Shown here: positions 35,088-43,769 of the stretch, in pieces
How positions within the stretch are numbered: position 1 is the first letter of the stretch
Layout: each line of letters begins with the position of its first letter
Assembly (NCBI GenBank): GCA_029974015.1
Contig: JARKUF010000019.1
Span: forward strand, 74,219-136,075
Direction: 5' to 3'
DNA from: Spirochaetota bacterium
GTDB lineage: Bacteria; Spirochaetota; UBA4802; JAGODF01
DNA length: 61,857 nucleotides
Made by a program: the position numbers and the translations under genes
Notes under the pieces: model-generated
What the model saw: only the letters and a program-made list of their open reading frames with translations
What the model was told of the DNA's origin: nothing
Databases searched by the model: none

Positions 35088-35881
35088 TGGGCCTGGTAGA
35101 CTACCACACTCACACGCCCCTCTGCGGCCACGCAGTGGGAAGCCCTGATGATTACGTAATGGCTGCCGCCGCATCGGGCCTTGCGGAAATCGGCTTTTCC
35201 GACCATGCGCCGCTCCCGGAACATCTCCGGGAAGGCATCACCATGACAGAAAGCCAGACTGAAAGCTACCTCTCCCTCATTGAAAGCACCAGGAGAAATG
35301 CCGGAGAGAAGATAAAAGTTCGCACCGGCTTCGAGGTGGATTACCCGCTGCACCCCAGCTTTGACGCGCGCTATTTCACGGACCCCAGGATAGACTACCT
35401 CATAGGCTCGTGCCACTTCATAGATGAGTGGCCCTTCGACCACCCTGATTACATAGAGGAGTACTCTAACAGGGACATCGACGAAATATACAAACGATAC
35501 TACGAGCTCCTGGCGGGGCTTATACTCGCCGGAAAGTTTAACATTGTTGGGCATCTGGACCTGGTGAAAAAATTCGGGCACCGTCCACGGAGAAGTTTTT
35601 CCGGTGAAATACGGGCCCTCTTTCGGAGCATGGTCCATGGTGACATGGCCGTGGAGATCAACACGGCCGGGCTCCGGAAGCCCGTTAAAGAGATGTATCC
35701 CTCCCGGGAGATTGTAGGAGAGCTTTTTAACCTCAATGTTCCGATGACCCTGGGATCCGACGCCCACACCCCGGAAGAAGTTGGATACGAATTCATCAAA
35801 GCCGTGGAGATGCTCAAAAGCGCAGGCTATCGAAAAATTTCGGGGTTTGAGAAGCGTAAACGCTTTGACATCACCCTTTAA
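35087..35881 (+). CDS. hisK: PHP-family histidinol-phosphatase
   Basis: The 264-residue protein is a PHP-fold metal phosphatase: DYHTHTPLCGHA (H7 and H9), IGFSDHAPLP, GFEVDY, GSCHFID, NIVGHLDLVKKFGH and a final GSDAHTPEEVGYEF carry the metal ligands. The HisK type removes phosphate from histidinol phosphate in histidine synthesis; the fold also occurs in other phosphoesterases. No other his gene is near. It is coupled by TGATG to the unknown gene upstream and followed by a hairpin. Confidence 0.85.
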   Translation: MGLVDYHTHTPLCGHAVGSPDDYVMAAAASGLAEIGFSDHAPLPEHLREGITMTESQTESYLSLIESTRRNAGEKIKVRTGFEVDYPLHPSFDARYFTDPRIDYLIGSCHFIDEWPFDHPDYIEEYSNRDIDEIYKRYYELLAGLILAGKFNIVGHLDLVKKFGHRPRRSFSGEIRALFRSMVHGDMAVEINTAGLRKPVKEMYPSREIVGELFNLNVPMTLGSDAHTPEEVGYEFIKAVEMLKSAGYRKISGFEKRKRFDITL

Positions 35882-35910
35882 TGCATTGTTCAAATTAATT
35901 ATGATCGCTC

Positions 35911-35935
35911 CCGGTTTTGATAGCGAAAAAACCGG
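35911..35935. terminator. Hairpin after the phosphatase gene
   Basis: CCGGTTTT (35911-35918) pairs with AAAACCGG (35928-35935), 30 bp after the hisK stop. A short AT-rich tail follows. It is a plausible terminator, though the stem is short. Confidence 0.5.
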
Positions 35936-36082
35936 AAATTTCGAGAGGGACGCTTAAAACAGCGAACACAGGGATGGTTACCTACCACCCCCCTCCAACC
36001 CACCGTCATTATCATTTGGGAAGCTCAAAACCGATAAACCAGGAAAATGCAGGAGAAGCCATCCCGTAAGGATTAGAAGGCG

Positions 36083-36811
36083 ATGATTCGATTTAATCAG
36101 GCAGACCAGGGTTTCGACGAATTTGAGGGCGTGGATGATTTCCGCCTAGGGGTCGTTCCTGCGACGATGAACCGCATCGATTACAGCGCCCATACGGATA
36201 AAATACGTTTTGAAGAAAAACTACTCCTTGAAGGCGTAACCGGCATCGCGCAGAAGGACATCCTCATGCTAAACCAGGTCCATGGGGACGATATCATCGA
36301 GGTGGACACATATCCTCGAAACAATCTCCCTTTTACAGGGGACGCCGACGGCCTGGTCACCGCGCTGCCAGGACTCTGCCTGGTAATCCGCACGGCGGAT
36401 TGCGTACCCGTATTCATCGCCGACAGAACACGACGCGTCCTCGGGGCGGCGCATTCGGGATGGCGGGGATGCCGCCTCGATATCACCGGAAAGCTCGCGA
36501 GCTTGATGAGGAAAAAATACAACTGCGTTCCGGCAAACATGGAGGCCTTCATTTTTCCGGCAATAGGGCCGGATTCGTACCGGGTAAATGATGACGTGGC
36601 CCGGCATTTCCCGGAAGATACGATTCATCGCGACGGCAGCACCTACGTGGACCTCCGGAAAAGCGTCACCCGGTCGCTCAGGAACGCCGGGTTGGATGCG
36701 GCCCGCATCCACCTCGCCGGCATCTGCACCCTTCTGGACCGCCGCTACTTCTCGCATCGCAGGGGAGACGGAGGACGGAACCTCAACTTTGCGTTTATTA
36801 AGGAACGTTAA
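36083..36811 (+). CDS. pgeF: Multicopper polyphenol oxidase-like YfiH/PgeF family protein
   Basis: The 242-residue protein has the DUF152 signatures NQVHGDDI, VIRTADCVPVFI and LGAAHSGWRGCRLDITGK, giving the two His and one Cys ligands of the active site. In E. coli this family (YfiH/PgeF) acts in cell-wall precursor editing, and members have purine nucleoside phosphorylase or laccase activity. AGAAGGCG lies before the ATG. It is a single gene in a long plus-strand run. Confident family call, less so for function. Confidence 0.92.
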   Translation: MIRFNQADQGFDEFEGVDDFRLGVVPATMNRIDYSAHTDKIRFEEKLLLEGVTGIAQKDILMLNQVHGDDIIEVDTYPRNNLPFTGDADGLVTALPGLCLVIRTADCVPVFIADRTRRVLGAAHSGWRGCRLDITGKLASLMRKKYNCVPANMEAFIFPAIGPDSYRVNDDVARHFPEDTIHRDGSTYVDLRKSVTRSLRNAGLDAARIHLAGICTLLDRRYFSHRRGDGGRNLNFAFIKER

Positions 36812-36968
36812 ACCGACGGCGGCTTGTATCACCCTCCTTTCTTTTGGCCGGGATTTCGGACAGCCGGCACAAACCGCAATTCCCTTTTTTCGCAGCCTCC
36901 TGAAATATTTTTTATTTTCTACTGCCTCCTTTCGTATCTATTTATGAAGCTCCTTGGAGGTTAAAGGC

Positions 36969-37418
36969 ATGATTGATACGACGGTCAATGTAAGCGAAGG
37001 CATTCTTTTCAGGCTCGACGAGGCGGCGCGCCGACTGGGCATCACGAGAAGCGGTGTAATATCCGCCCTTGTGGTGCGCTTTGCCGGCAGAGGGGACCGG
37101 GGGTGCGGCGTCTGGATGCGGGTGAAATATCAGGAGCGGTTGAAAAGCGGGTCAAGGCGGAAGGCACATGTTCGGCTTAAGGCGGATGAGTATGAGTTTT
37201 TTGTGGATTCGAGGAAGGTTTTTAAGTTTTCTGTTTCCTTCATTATTGCGCAGGCGGTTGAGCTCTATCTGGAAGAATTGCTGAAAGAAATCAAGGGAAA
37301 TGCAGATAGTTATCGTTATAGCAACTACGCGATGATGGAATTTATCGTAGATAGCATCATCACAAGGGTTTATTACTGGGGAGTACCCACGAAAACCCTC
37401 CTCCTACCCTCCCCCTAA
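36969..37418 (+). CDS. P2: orphan RHH-like protein, copy 2 of an unknown family
   Basis: The 149-residue protein is a paralogue of P1 (4845-5300). Shared blocks are NVSEGILFRLDEAARRLGITRS, MRVKYQ, a basic spot before HVRL, YEFFVDSRKVFKFSVSF, a helix ending YLEELL and a C-terminal YYWGVP. The start at 36969 follows GGAGG by 8 bases; the longer TTG frame at 36954 adds nothing conserved. Like P1 it is a single gene with no obvious partner. The N-terminal LDEAA-TRS unit suggests ribbon-helix-helix DNA binding. The rest is of unknown function. Confidence 0.8.
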   Translation: MIDTTVNVSEGILFRLDEAARRLGITRSGVISALVVRFAGRGDRGCGVWMRVKYQERLKSGSRRKAHVRLKADEYEFFVDSRKVFKFSVSFIIAQAVELYLEELLKEIKGNADSYRYSNYAMMEFIVDSIITRVYYWGVPTKTLLLPSP

Positions 37419-37498
37419 AGCCGACTAACCAGAAACATCCGCCTACCCTCAAAACGCACCTCCCGGTGCAAAGCCCACTCGCGCACTCGAGGCGAATA

Positions 37499-39817
37499 TC
37501 ATCCGCAGCGCGAGAATCCGCAGAGGCGGCACACGGAGCACCCGGATTCAAACTCCAGAGGCCCGTGACAATCGGGACACACTCCCACCATCACAGTGTC
37601 GCTTCCCTTGCCATTCGTTTCGGCTTTATCCATTGCTCCCTCGGTAGGAACAAAGTCACCGCGCCCCCCGCCTCCGAGGTACCGCTCAAGGGCCTTGGCA
37701 ATGGCATCCGCACAGGAGTAGATTTTGCCTCCCTTTTCCCAGGTCTGATTGGGACATCGCACTCCCTTAAGCTGTTTTACAATCATTTCGGGGTCGATGC
37801 CCGATCTTAAAGATAAGGATATCAGACGGCTAACAGCTTCGGTTTGGCTCGATGCGCATCCGCCCCCCTTCCCCATCTGGGCAAAGACTTCAAATAGGCC
37901 ATGTTCATCTTCATTGATGGTGACGTAAAGAGCGCCGCAACCGGTATTCATCTTCCTGGTCATACCCCAGGTCACATCTTTCCGAGGCCGGGGCCCCACA
38001 AAACCCGGCGCGGGCTCTGCGGCTTTCTCTTCCTTCTCGCGCTGAATTTCAAGGACCTGGGAATCCCGGGAACCATCGCGATACACGGTTACTCCTTTGC
38101 ACTCAAGCTGGTATGCCAGACGGTAAACCGTCTCGATGTCCTCCACGGTGGCATCGTGGGGGAAGTTCACCGTTTTTGATACTGCATTGTCGGTGTACTT
38201 TTGAAAGGCCCCCTGGAGCCGAATATGCCACAAGGGAAGCACATCGTGGGCGGTAACAAAGATTTTTCTGAACTTCTCGGGCACCTCCTCCATATCGGCC
38301 ACAGAACCGGTCTTCGCCACGGCCTGCATGAGCTCGGAAGAATAAAAACCCTCGCGCCTCGCCGTTTCCTCAAAAAGAGGATTGGTCTCTACAAGGACAT
38401 TATTGTCCATGACATTGCGCGCGAAAGCCAGAGCGAAGATGGGCTCGATGCCGCTGGAAGCCCCCGCAATGATGCTGATAGTGCCTGTGGGGGCGATGGT
38501 TGTGGTCGTGGCATTGCGAAGGGGCGCCTCTCCTCTCTCCGCGTAACCGGAAAGCGGGAAATTGGGAAACGCTCCGCGTTTTTCGGCAAGTTCCCTTGAT
38601 GCCTCCCTCGACGCATTCTGCACCCTCGACATTACCTTCTCGGCAATGACCACGGCCTCTTCTGAATTATACGGCACGCCAAGGAGTATTAGCATATCCG
38701 CAAAGCCCATGACGCCCAGGCCGATTTTTCTGTTGGCCCGTGTGTTGTCGCGGATAATGTCAAGAGGATATTTATTGAGGTCTATCACATTGTCCAGGAA
38801 GTGGACGGCATCGGTCGTAATTTCCGAGAGCCTGTCATAGTTGATGACATACTCGCCGTTCTCCTTTTCGAGGATTTTCGTGAGGTTGATGGAACCGAGA
38901 TTGCACGATTCATAGGGAAGGAGTGGCTGTTCGCCGCAGGGGTTGGTGCTTTCTATGAGGCCAATCTTTTTAAGAGGGTTCTTCGAGTTAATGCGGTCGA
39001 TGAAAACGATTCCGGGCTCGCCGTTCTTCCATGCCATCTCGACAATGAGGCGGAACACATCCCCGGCCTTCAGGCGGTCCACCACGCGACCGTTCTTGGG
39101 GTTCACCAGTTCATACTCCCCATCCTCCTCCAGGGCCTTCATGAAGGCATCGGTGAGGGCCACGGAGCAATTGAAGTTAGTCAGTTGGCTATTGTCTTTT
39201 TTCGCCTGTATGAAATCGAGGATATCAGGATGGTCGATAGAGAGGATTGCCATGTTGGCGCCGCGCCTGGTGCCCCCCTGTTTGATGGTTTCCGTGGCGG
39301 TGTTGAAAATTCTCATGAAAGATACCGGCCCGCTGGAGACGCCGGCAGTAGAGCGCACCATATCGTTTTTCGGACGCAGACGCGAGAAGGAGAAGCCGGT
39401 ACCTCCTCCGCTTTTATGGATGAGGGCCATGTTTTTTATTGAGTCGAAGATGCCGTCCATGGAATCTTCCACGGGGAGAACAAAACAGGCGGCGAGCTGT
39501 CCTAGGGGCCGTCCCGCGTTCATCAGGGTGGGGCTGTTGGGCATGAATTCGCAATCCACCATCATTTCGTAGAAGCGGTCCGCTGTGCGGCCCACCTCCT
39601 CCATGGTTGCTCCGTAAGCCAGGTCTCCCGAAGCAATAAAGCGGGCAATGCGTTTGAACATCTCCTCGGGGGTTTCAGCAAGCTTCCCTTCCTCGTCTTT
39701 GGCCAGATAACGTTTATCAAGCACCACACGGGCGTTCTCGCTGAATGCAGGCTTCTTCTTTGATGAAATAATTATTTCGGACCAGGCATTATCTGTTTTC
39801 TTTGTAGAAGTAGGCAC
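37499..39817 (-). CDS. nrdJ: Class II (B12-dependent) ribonucleotide reductase
   Basis: The 772-residue protein reduces ribonucleotides with adenosylcobalamin, independent of oxygen. Seen are PNSPTLMNAGRPLGQLAACFVLP, SGGGTGFSFSRLRP, the NPCGEQPLLPYESCNLGSIN active-site stretch with cysteine, the ATTTTIAPTGTISI segment, and a Cys-rich C-terminus (CPDCHG, CSVCRLCGFSRCG). The start is GTG at 39817 with GGAGG upstream. A possible promoter lies at 39961-39990. A B12-type importer is encoded about 2 kb away on the same strand, a meaningful pairing for a B12-dependent enzyme. Confidence 0.96.
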   Translation of the reverse strand: MPTSTKKTDNAWSEIIISSKKKPAFSENARVVLDKRYLAKDEEGKLAETPEEMFKRIARFIASGDLAYGATMEEVGRTADRFYEMMVDCEFMPNSPTLMNAGRPLGQLAACFVLPVEDSMDGIFDSIKNMALIHKSGGGTGFSFSRLRPKNDMVRSTAGVSSGPVSFMRIFNTATETIKQGGTRRGANMAILSIDHPDILDFIQAKKDNSQLTNFNCSVALTDAFMKALEEDGEYELVNPKNGRVVDRLKAGDVFRLIVEMAWKNGEPGIVFIDRINSKNPLKKIGLIESTNPCGEQPLLPYESCNLGSINLTKILEKENGEYVINYDRLSEITTDAVHFLDNVIDLNKYPLDIIRDNTRANRKIGLGVMGFADMLILLGVPYNSEEAVVIAEKVMSRVQNASREASRELAEKRGAFPNFPLSGYAERGEAPLRNATTTTIAPTGTISIIAGASSGIEPIFALAFARNVMDNNVLVETNPLFEETARREGFYSSELMQAVAKTGSVADMEEVPEKFRKIFVTAHDVLPLWHIRLQGAFQKYTDNAVSKTVNFPHDATVEDIETVYRLAYQLECKGVTVYRDGSRDSQVLEIQREKEEKAAEPAPGFVGPRPRKDVTWGMTRKMNTGCGALYVTINEDEHGLFEVFAQMGKGGGCASSQTEAVSRLISLSLRSGIDPEMIVKQLKGVRCPNQTWEKGGKIYSCADAIAKALERYLGGGGRGDFVPTEGAMDKAETNGKGSDTVMVGVCPDCHGPLEFESGCSVCRLCGFSRCG

Positions 39818-40169
39818 GACAACCTCCGATTGTTCTCTGCTATTGCGTCCTGCCTATATAATACTATAATACAGCGGCGGCGCTCCTGCGTCGACAAGAA
39901 TTGTCACCGCAGAGACGGGCAGGTTGCCGCTGGCGTATTATGCCTCATTGAACGGCGAATACGATACAGATTTGCCTCGAATACTGTCAAATACATAATG
40001 CCTTTCCGAACCATTAATTCTTCGCTCACACGTCGACAATATGTTCCCCCGGTCTAATTTTGAACCACAGGGTAACTGTTTATCCTGATTAAAAATGTTG
40101 TTGAATTTGTCGGCATCTCATACATCATGCAAATCTTCGCCATCTCATGCCAGGAGGAAATAACAGATT
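39818..40169. other. Intergenic region, 352 bp, between divergent genes
   Basis: The gap carries the nrdJ leader on the minus strand and a candidate promoter. A GCCAG...ACCTGCC-like segment near 39920-39936 faintly recalls the B12 box, but the rest of a cobalamin riboswitch is not seen. A strong AGGAGG before 40170 belongs to the plus-strand gene. I see nothing else. Confidence 0.5.
39961..39990 (-). promoter_or_regulatory. Possible promoter of nrdJ
   Basis: On the minus strand TTGACA (39985-39990) and TATCGT (39961-39966) are 18 bp apart, about 145 bp before nrdJ. Confidence 0.35.
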
Positions 40170-42008
40170 ATGCATCATTGTACATTTAAAGTCCCAAAGG
40201 TCCTCGCATCCATTATCGCCCTCATCGCCCTTTCGAGACCTCTGGCGGCGGCCCCCTTCGAATTCGCTGGCCGCGTATCCTCCGGCGACAAAATCTACGT
40301 CGAAACAGCTCCCCTTGCACAGTTCATCGGTGACATTAAAAAATTCTATGGTTTCCTCCGGGGGCCCCAGGGAGCGAACGAACTCCTTCTGCTGGGTAGC
40401 GCCATGCAAGCAAAGCTCGGTATCAACCTCATCGACCCGGCACATCTGAATTCCGCCGGTGTCGACACGAAAAAACCCCTGGCGCTTAGTATCGACATAA
40501 TCGGCTTCGCCGTCAACCAACCCCGAACCCCGCATAGCAAGTATATCCCCGATACGAAAGCCCCATCACAACACTGGACTTTCTTTATTCCCGCCCGCGA
40601 CGCCGGGACGCTTTACCAGGCCATGAAAAGTTTATTTGAAAAAGCGAAACCGCTTACCACACCAGCAAAAGAACCCTCCGGGCAGACCGTTCCGCCTGTC
40701 CGCGAAATCGACCGGGGAGGGATATTTCAGGTCCAAAATGATAATGTATTTGTGGCAAAAGGCCCCGGCTTCATCGCTCTGGCAAACACCGTTGAGCGCG
40801 CCCGCGCCGCCATCGTGAAACAAAAAAAACCTCTTTCATCTGAGAAAGGCCTTGCTGCATTCCGGCAACTTTTAGTAAAAGCTTATGCGGGTAAATCACC
40901 CTCAATACTTTATTATACAAGCACCCAGGTCCTGGACATCGATTATCTCAAATCCCTGGTTCCAAACCCTGCGGGAGAAGTCCCGCTGAACCCCTTAGTA
41001 ACGGAAAGCCGTGAACAACTACTTACCGAATCCGGGATATGGTTCATCAATGATAAAGGCATACGCATCCACAACCATGCCATTTACGCTCCGGGTTTCC
41101 TCTCCAACAGAGAAAAACTGACTGCAAAGGTCATCGACAATCCCCGACGACCCGGCGCCGCCGATTACTATGGGGAAGAACCCGCCGCTTATGCATACAT
41201 CAATTTTAATATTGAGGGAATGCTTTGCCTTCTCGAAAAGATGCAGCCTGAAACCATGAACAATCTTAACGCATCCAATCAAAAATTCAGGGAGCTTACC
41301 GGAAAAGACATTCGAAAAGACTTCTTCGACAATCTCTCGGGAAATGCCTCGATACTTCTTAAACGCTTCCCCGATTTCAACTCTATGCAGGAGATTAAGA
41401 ACTGGGAGTTTTCCATTCACTTGGGTTATCTTCCCGAAAAGCGCGCTGATATTGTCGGTCTCTTCGAAGCCGTGAAGCTCCAGGAACAAAAAAAAGACAG
41501 CTTCACGACCTACAAAAAGGAAAAAATCGGCGGCGAGGAAGTGTGGCGTATCACCACAACGCAGCAGGTAAAAAAGCCTGTTTCCCCACAGAGTGGAGGG
41601 CAATACCGGGAGGACATGGCCCCGGACCAGGGACAACCCCGGTGGACCATGGAAACTGTCACAAACGACACGTACCTCCACCTTGGCGCTAACGAAGCGA
41701 TCATCGCGTTCAACAGGCCGTACCTTGAAACCATGCTTGAAAATAAGTTTAAAAAACACAAAGACCAGATTGCCAGTCGGCTCATGGGATTAAAGCGGGA
41801 ACATCTGGAAAACACCAATCTTGGGCTTTACGTGAAGATTGATTCGGTGATCGATTTCATTAAAACTTCGCACTTCATGTTCTTCCTGGCCCAGGCGATG
41901 CCGTACCTTCAAAATTTAAAGGACTTCTCCTTCACGACGCGCCGTGAAGGGGACGTAGTCTACAGCACCTTTAACCTGCGCCTGAAGGAGGACGCGGGAT
42001 TCAACTGA
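40170..42008 (+). CDS. Large secreted protein of unknown function
   Basis: The 612-residue protein has a signal peptide (ASIIALIALSRPLAAA, then APFEF). The mature part starts VSSGDKIYVETAPLAQFIGDIKKFYGFL and has segments such as NDNVFVAKGPGFIALANTVERARA and the recurring GEEVWRITTT. It resembles DUF3352-type secreted proteins in style, with repeated threshold-like alternation, but I cannot place it firmly. AGGAGG lies a little far (12 bases) before the ATG. The stop overlaps the convergent transporter gene by 8 bp. Confidence 0.68.
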   Translation: MHHCTFKVPKVLASIIALIALSRPLAAAPFEFAGRVSSGDKIYVETAPLAQFIGDIKKFYGFLRGPQGANELLLLGSAMQAKLGINLIDPAHLNSAGVDTKKPLALSIDIIGFAVNQPRTPHSKYIPDTKAPSQHWTFFIPARDAGTLYQAMKSLFEKAKPLTTPAKEPSGQTVPPVREIDRGGIFQVQNDNVFVAKGPGFIALANTVERARAAIVKQKKPLSSEKGLAAFRQLLVKAYAGKSPSILYYTSTQVLDIDYLKSLVPNPAGEVPLNPLVTESREQLLTESGIWFINDKGIRIHNHAIYAPGFLSNREKLTAKVIDNPRRPGAADYYGEEPAAYAYINFNIEGMLCLLEKMQPETMNNLNASNQKFRELTGKDIRKDFFDNLSGNASILLKRFPDFNSMQEIKNWEFSIHLGYLPEKRADIVGLFEAVKLQEQKKDSFTTYKKEKIGGEEVWRITTTQQVKKPVSPQSGGQYREDMAPDQGQPRWTMETVTNDTYLHLGANEAIIAFNRPYLETMLENKFKKHKDQIASRLMGLKREHLENTNLGLYVKIDSVIDFIKTSHFMFFLAQAMPYLQNLKDFSFTTRREGDVVYSTFNLRLKEDAGFN

Positions 42009-42804
42009 GCCCCCTGTTTCGCAGGCGCCCCGGAACCGGGTAGGTGAAGGGGCGCCCTGAGATGGGGTTCTCCTTCACAAGACATACTGTATCGAAAAGC
42101 CCTTCTATGATACGGTATTCTACCACCTGCGTCGGCGTCCCGTCGGCGTACACCCTTCCCTCCTTCAGGGCGATGACTCTCCCGGCGTACTCCGACGCAA
42201 GGTTGATATCGTGAAGCACGGCGACGACCGTCGCCCCCCTGCTGTGGAGCTCAGCCAGGACGTCCATTATTCTCACCGCATGGGCTATGTCCAGGTGCGA
42301 CACCGGCTCATCGAGGATGATACACCGGGGCGCCTGGGCCAGGGCACGGGCCAGGAACACCATCTGGCGCTCCCCGCCGGAAAGCTCCGAGAGCTTTCTT
42401 TCTAAAAGTTTTTCTGTCCCGGTAAGTTCGGCGGCGCTTCGCAGGGCCTCCAGGTCCCAGGCCGTCGCCGCTTCGAAAATGCGCCGATGGGGATAGCGCC
42501 CCAGCATAATAAAATCCCTCACCAGAAAAGGAAGCGGTTCCGGCATGAACTGGGGGACCGCCGCTAATTCCCGGGCCAGGTCGCGGCGCGCGTATTCGCG
42601 TATCGCCCTCCCGGAGAAAAGAATTTCACCCTCCCCGGGGGCCAGGTAACCCGTGAGGCATTTCACAAGGGTGCTCTTCCCCGACCCATTTGGCCCGATC
42701 AACGCGGCAAATTCCCCTTCCCGGACCGACAAATCCAAACCGGAAATCACGGTCTTGGCGCCATACCCGGCAGTGAGCCCTCTTGCTTCGAGAATCGCCA
42801 TCAT
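42001..42804 (-). CDS. ABC transporter ATP-binding protein (BtuD/FecE-type)
   Basis: The 267-residue protein has Walker A GPNGSGKST (37-45), the LSGGERQ signature, Walker B CIILDEPVSHLDIAH and a switch His in AVLHD, the pattern of ATPases that drive uptake of B12, heme or siderophores. Its start overlaps the permease stop in ATGA. It completes the BtuF-BtuC-BtuD-like set on the minus strand. B12 is the most likely cargo because of the nearby class II RNR, but iron complexes are possible. Confidence 0.92.
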   Translation of the reverse strand: MMAILEARGLTAGYGAKTVISGLDLSVREGEFAALIGPNGSGKSTLVKCLTGYLAPGEGEILFSGRAIREYARRDLARELAAVPQFMPEPLPFLVRDFIMLGRYPHRRIFEAATAWDLEALRSAAELTGTEKLLERKLSELSGGERQMVFLARALAQAPRCIILDEPVSHLDIAHAVRIMDVLAELHSRGATVVAVLHDINLASEYAGRVIALKEGRVYADGTPTQVVEYRIIEGLFDTVCLVKENPISGRPFTYPVPGRLRNRGLS

Positions 42805-43769
42805 ACTCCACCCCTTCTAATGAGGACGATGAGGAAGAAGATGCCGCCGAAAAATCCAGTAATCACCCCGGCGGGTATTTCGTAGGGAGGCGCCATGGTC
42901 CTGCCGACGGCGTCGGCCAGGGCAAGCAGCATGGCGCCTCCGAGTGCCGCAGAGGGAACCAGATGCGCATGTCGCGGCCCGAAGAAAAACCGCGCCAGAT
43001 GAGGCACCACAAGCCCGACGAACCCTATCACCCCCGCCAGGGCCACGGGTACGGCGGCGAGCATGGCCCCAATCCAGAAGAGCGCAAAGACATCGCGGCG
43101 CGTAACGCCCAGAGAGCTTGCAAATTCCTCCCCGAATGAGATGATGTCCATCTGCCGATGATACAGGATTGTCAATCCGATGAGTGCGGCGAGGAATGCT
43201 CCCATGCGTGCGACGAGTCCATATCGCGCCACCGAGAGGTCACCCATAAGCCACAGAAGCACCCGATGGACTTCCTCGGAGCGGAGTATTGAGAAAAGCA
43301 GAAGCACGCCCGAAGACAGCATAAAGGAAAGCGCCACGCCGGAGAGGACCATGGATGTGCTTCCGAGGCCCCGAAGGCGTGAGATGAGGTACACCGTGAG
43401 GACTGCCGCGAGGCTTCCAAGGAATGCGGCGATGGCTGCGGGAAAAAATGACGAGGTAATAAGCGCCGCAAGGGCCGCGCCGAAAGCGGCGCCTCCGGAT
43501 ACCCCTGTGATATAGGGGTCCGCCAGGGGGTTTTTTAGCACCGCCTGAAAAACTACGCCGCTTACCGAGAGGGAAGCTCCCACTGTGAGGGCCATAAGCA
43601 GCCGGGGAAGACGTATTCCCAGCAATATGCCTCCCTCCGTCCCGCTTCCTCCGCCGAAAAAAACCGTAAAGACCTCGGCGGGAGAGAGGACCACGGTCCC
43701 CAGGCAGAGGCAGAGGAGCGACACCGCGGCGAGGAGTACTATCGCCAGGATGTAGCGCCCCGCCGTCAT
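42801..43769 (-). CDS. FecCD-family permease (BtuC-like)
   Basis: The 322-residue protein has about nine to ten membrane helices and typical FecCD segments: SGVVFQAVLKNPLADPYITGVSGGAAFGAALA, MVLSGVALSFMLSSGVLLL and VGLVVPHLARFFFGPRHAHLVP, where the coupling EAA-like loop lies. It moves the cargo through the inner membrane. The start overlaps the binding protein stop (ATGA) and the end overlaps the ATPase, so the three are translated together. Confidence 0.93.
   Translation of the reverse strand: MTAGRYILAIVLLAAVSLLCLCLGTVVLSPAEVFTVFFGGGSGTEGGILLGIRLPRLLMALTVGASLSVSGVVFQAVLKNPLADPYITGVSGGAAFGAALAALITSSFFPAAIAAFLGSLAAVLTVYLISRLRGLGSTSMVLSGVALSFMLSSGVLLLFSILRSEEVHRVLLWLMGDLSVARYGLVARMGAFLAALIGLTILYHRQMDIISFGEEFASSLGVTRRDVFALFWIGAMLAAVPVALAGVIGFVGLVVPHLARFFFGPRHAHLVPSAALGGAMLLALADAVGRTMAPPYEIPAGVITGFFGGIFFLIVLIRRGGV

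Noticed and set aside
39818..40169. Cobalamin riboswitch upstream of nrdJ
   Set aside because: A B12-box-like GCCAG...ACCTGCC stretch is seen on the minus strand, but the upstream core (GGTGCAAATCC and the pseudoknot side) is absent or too weak.
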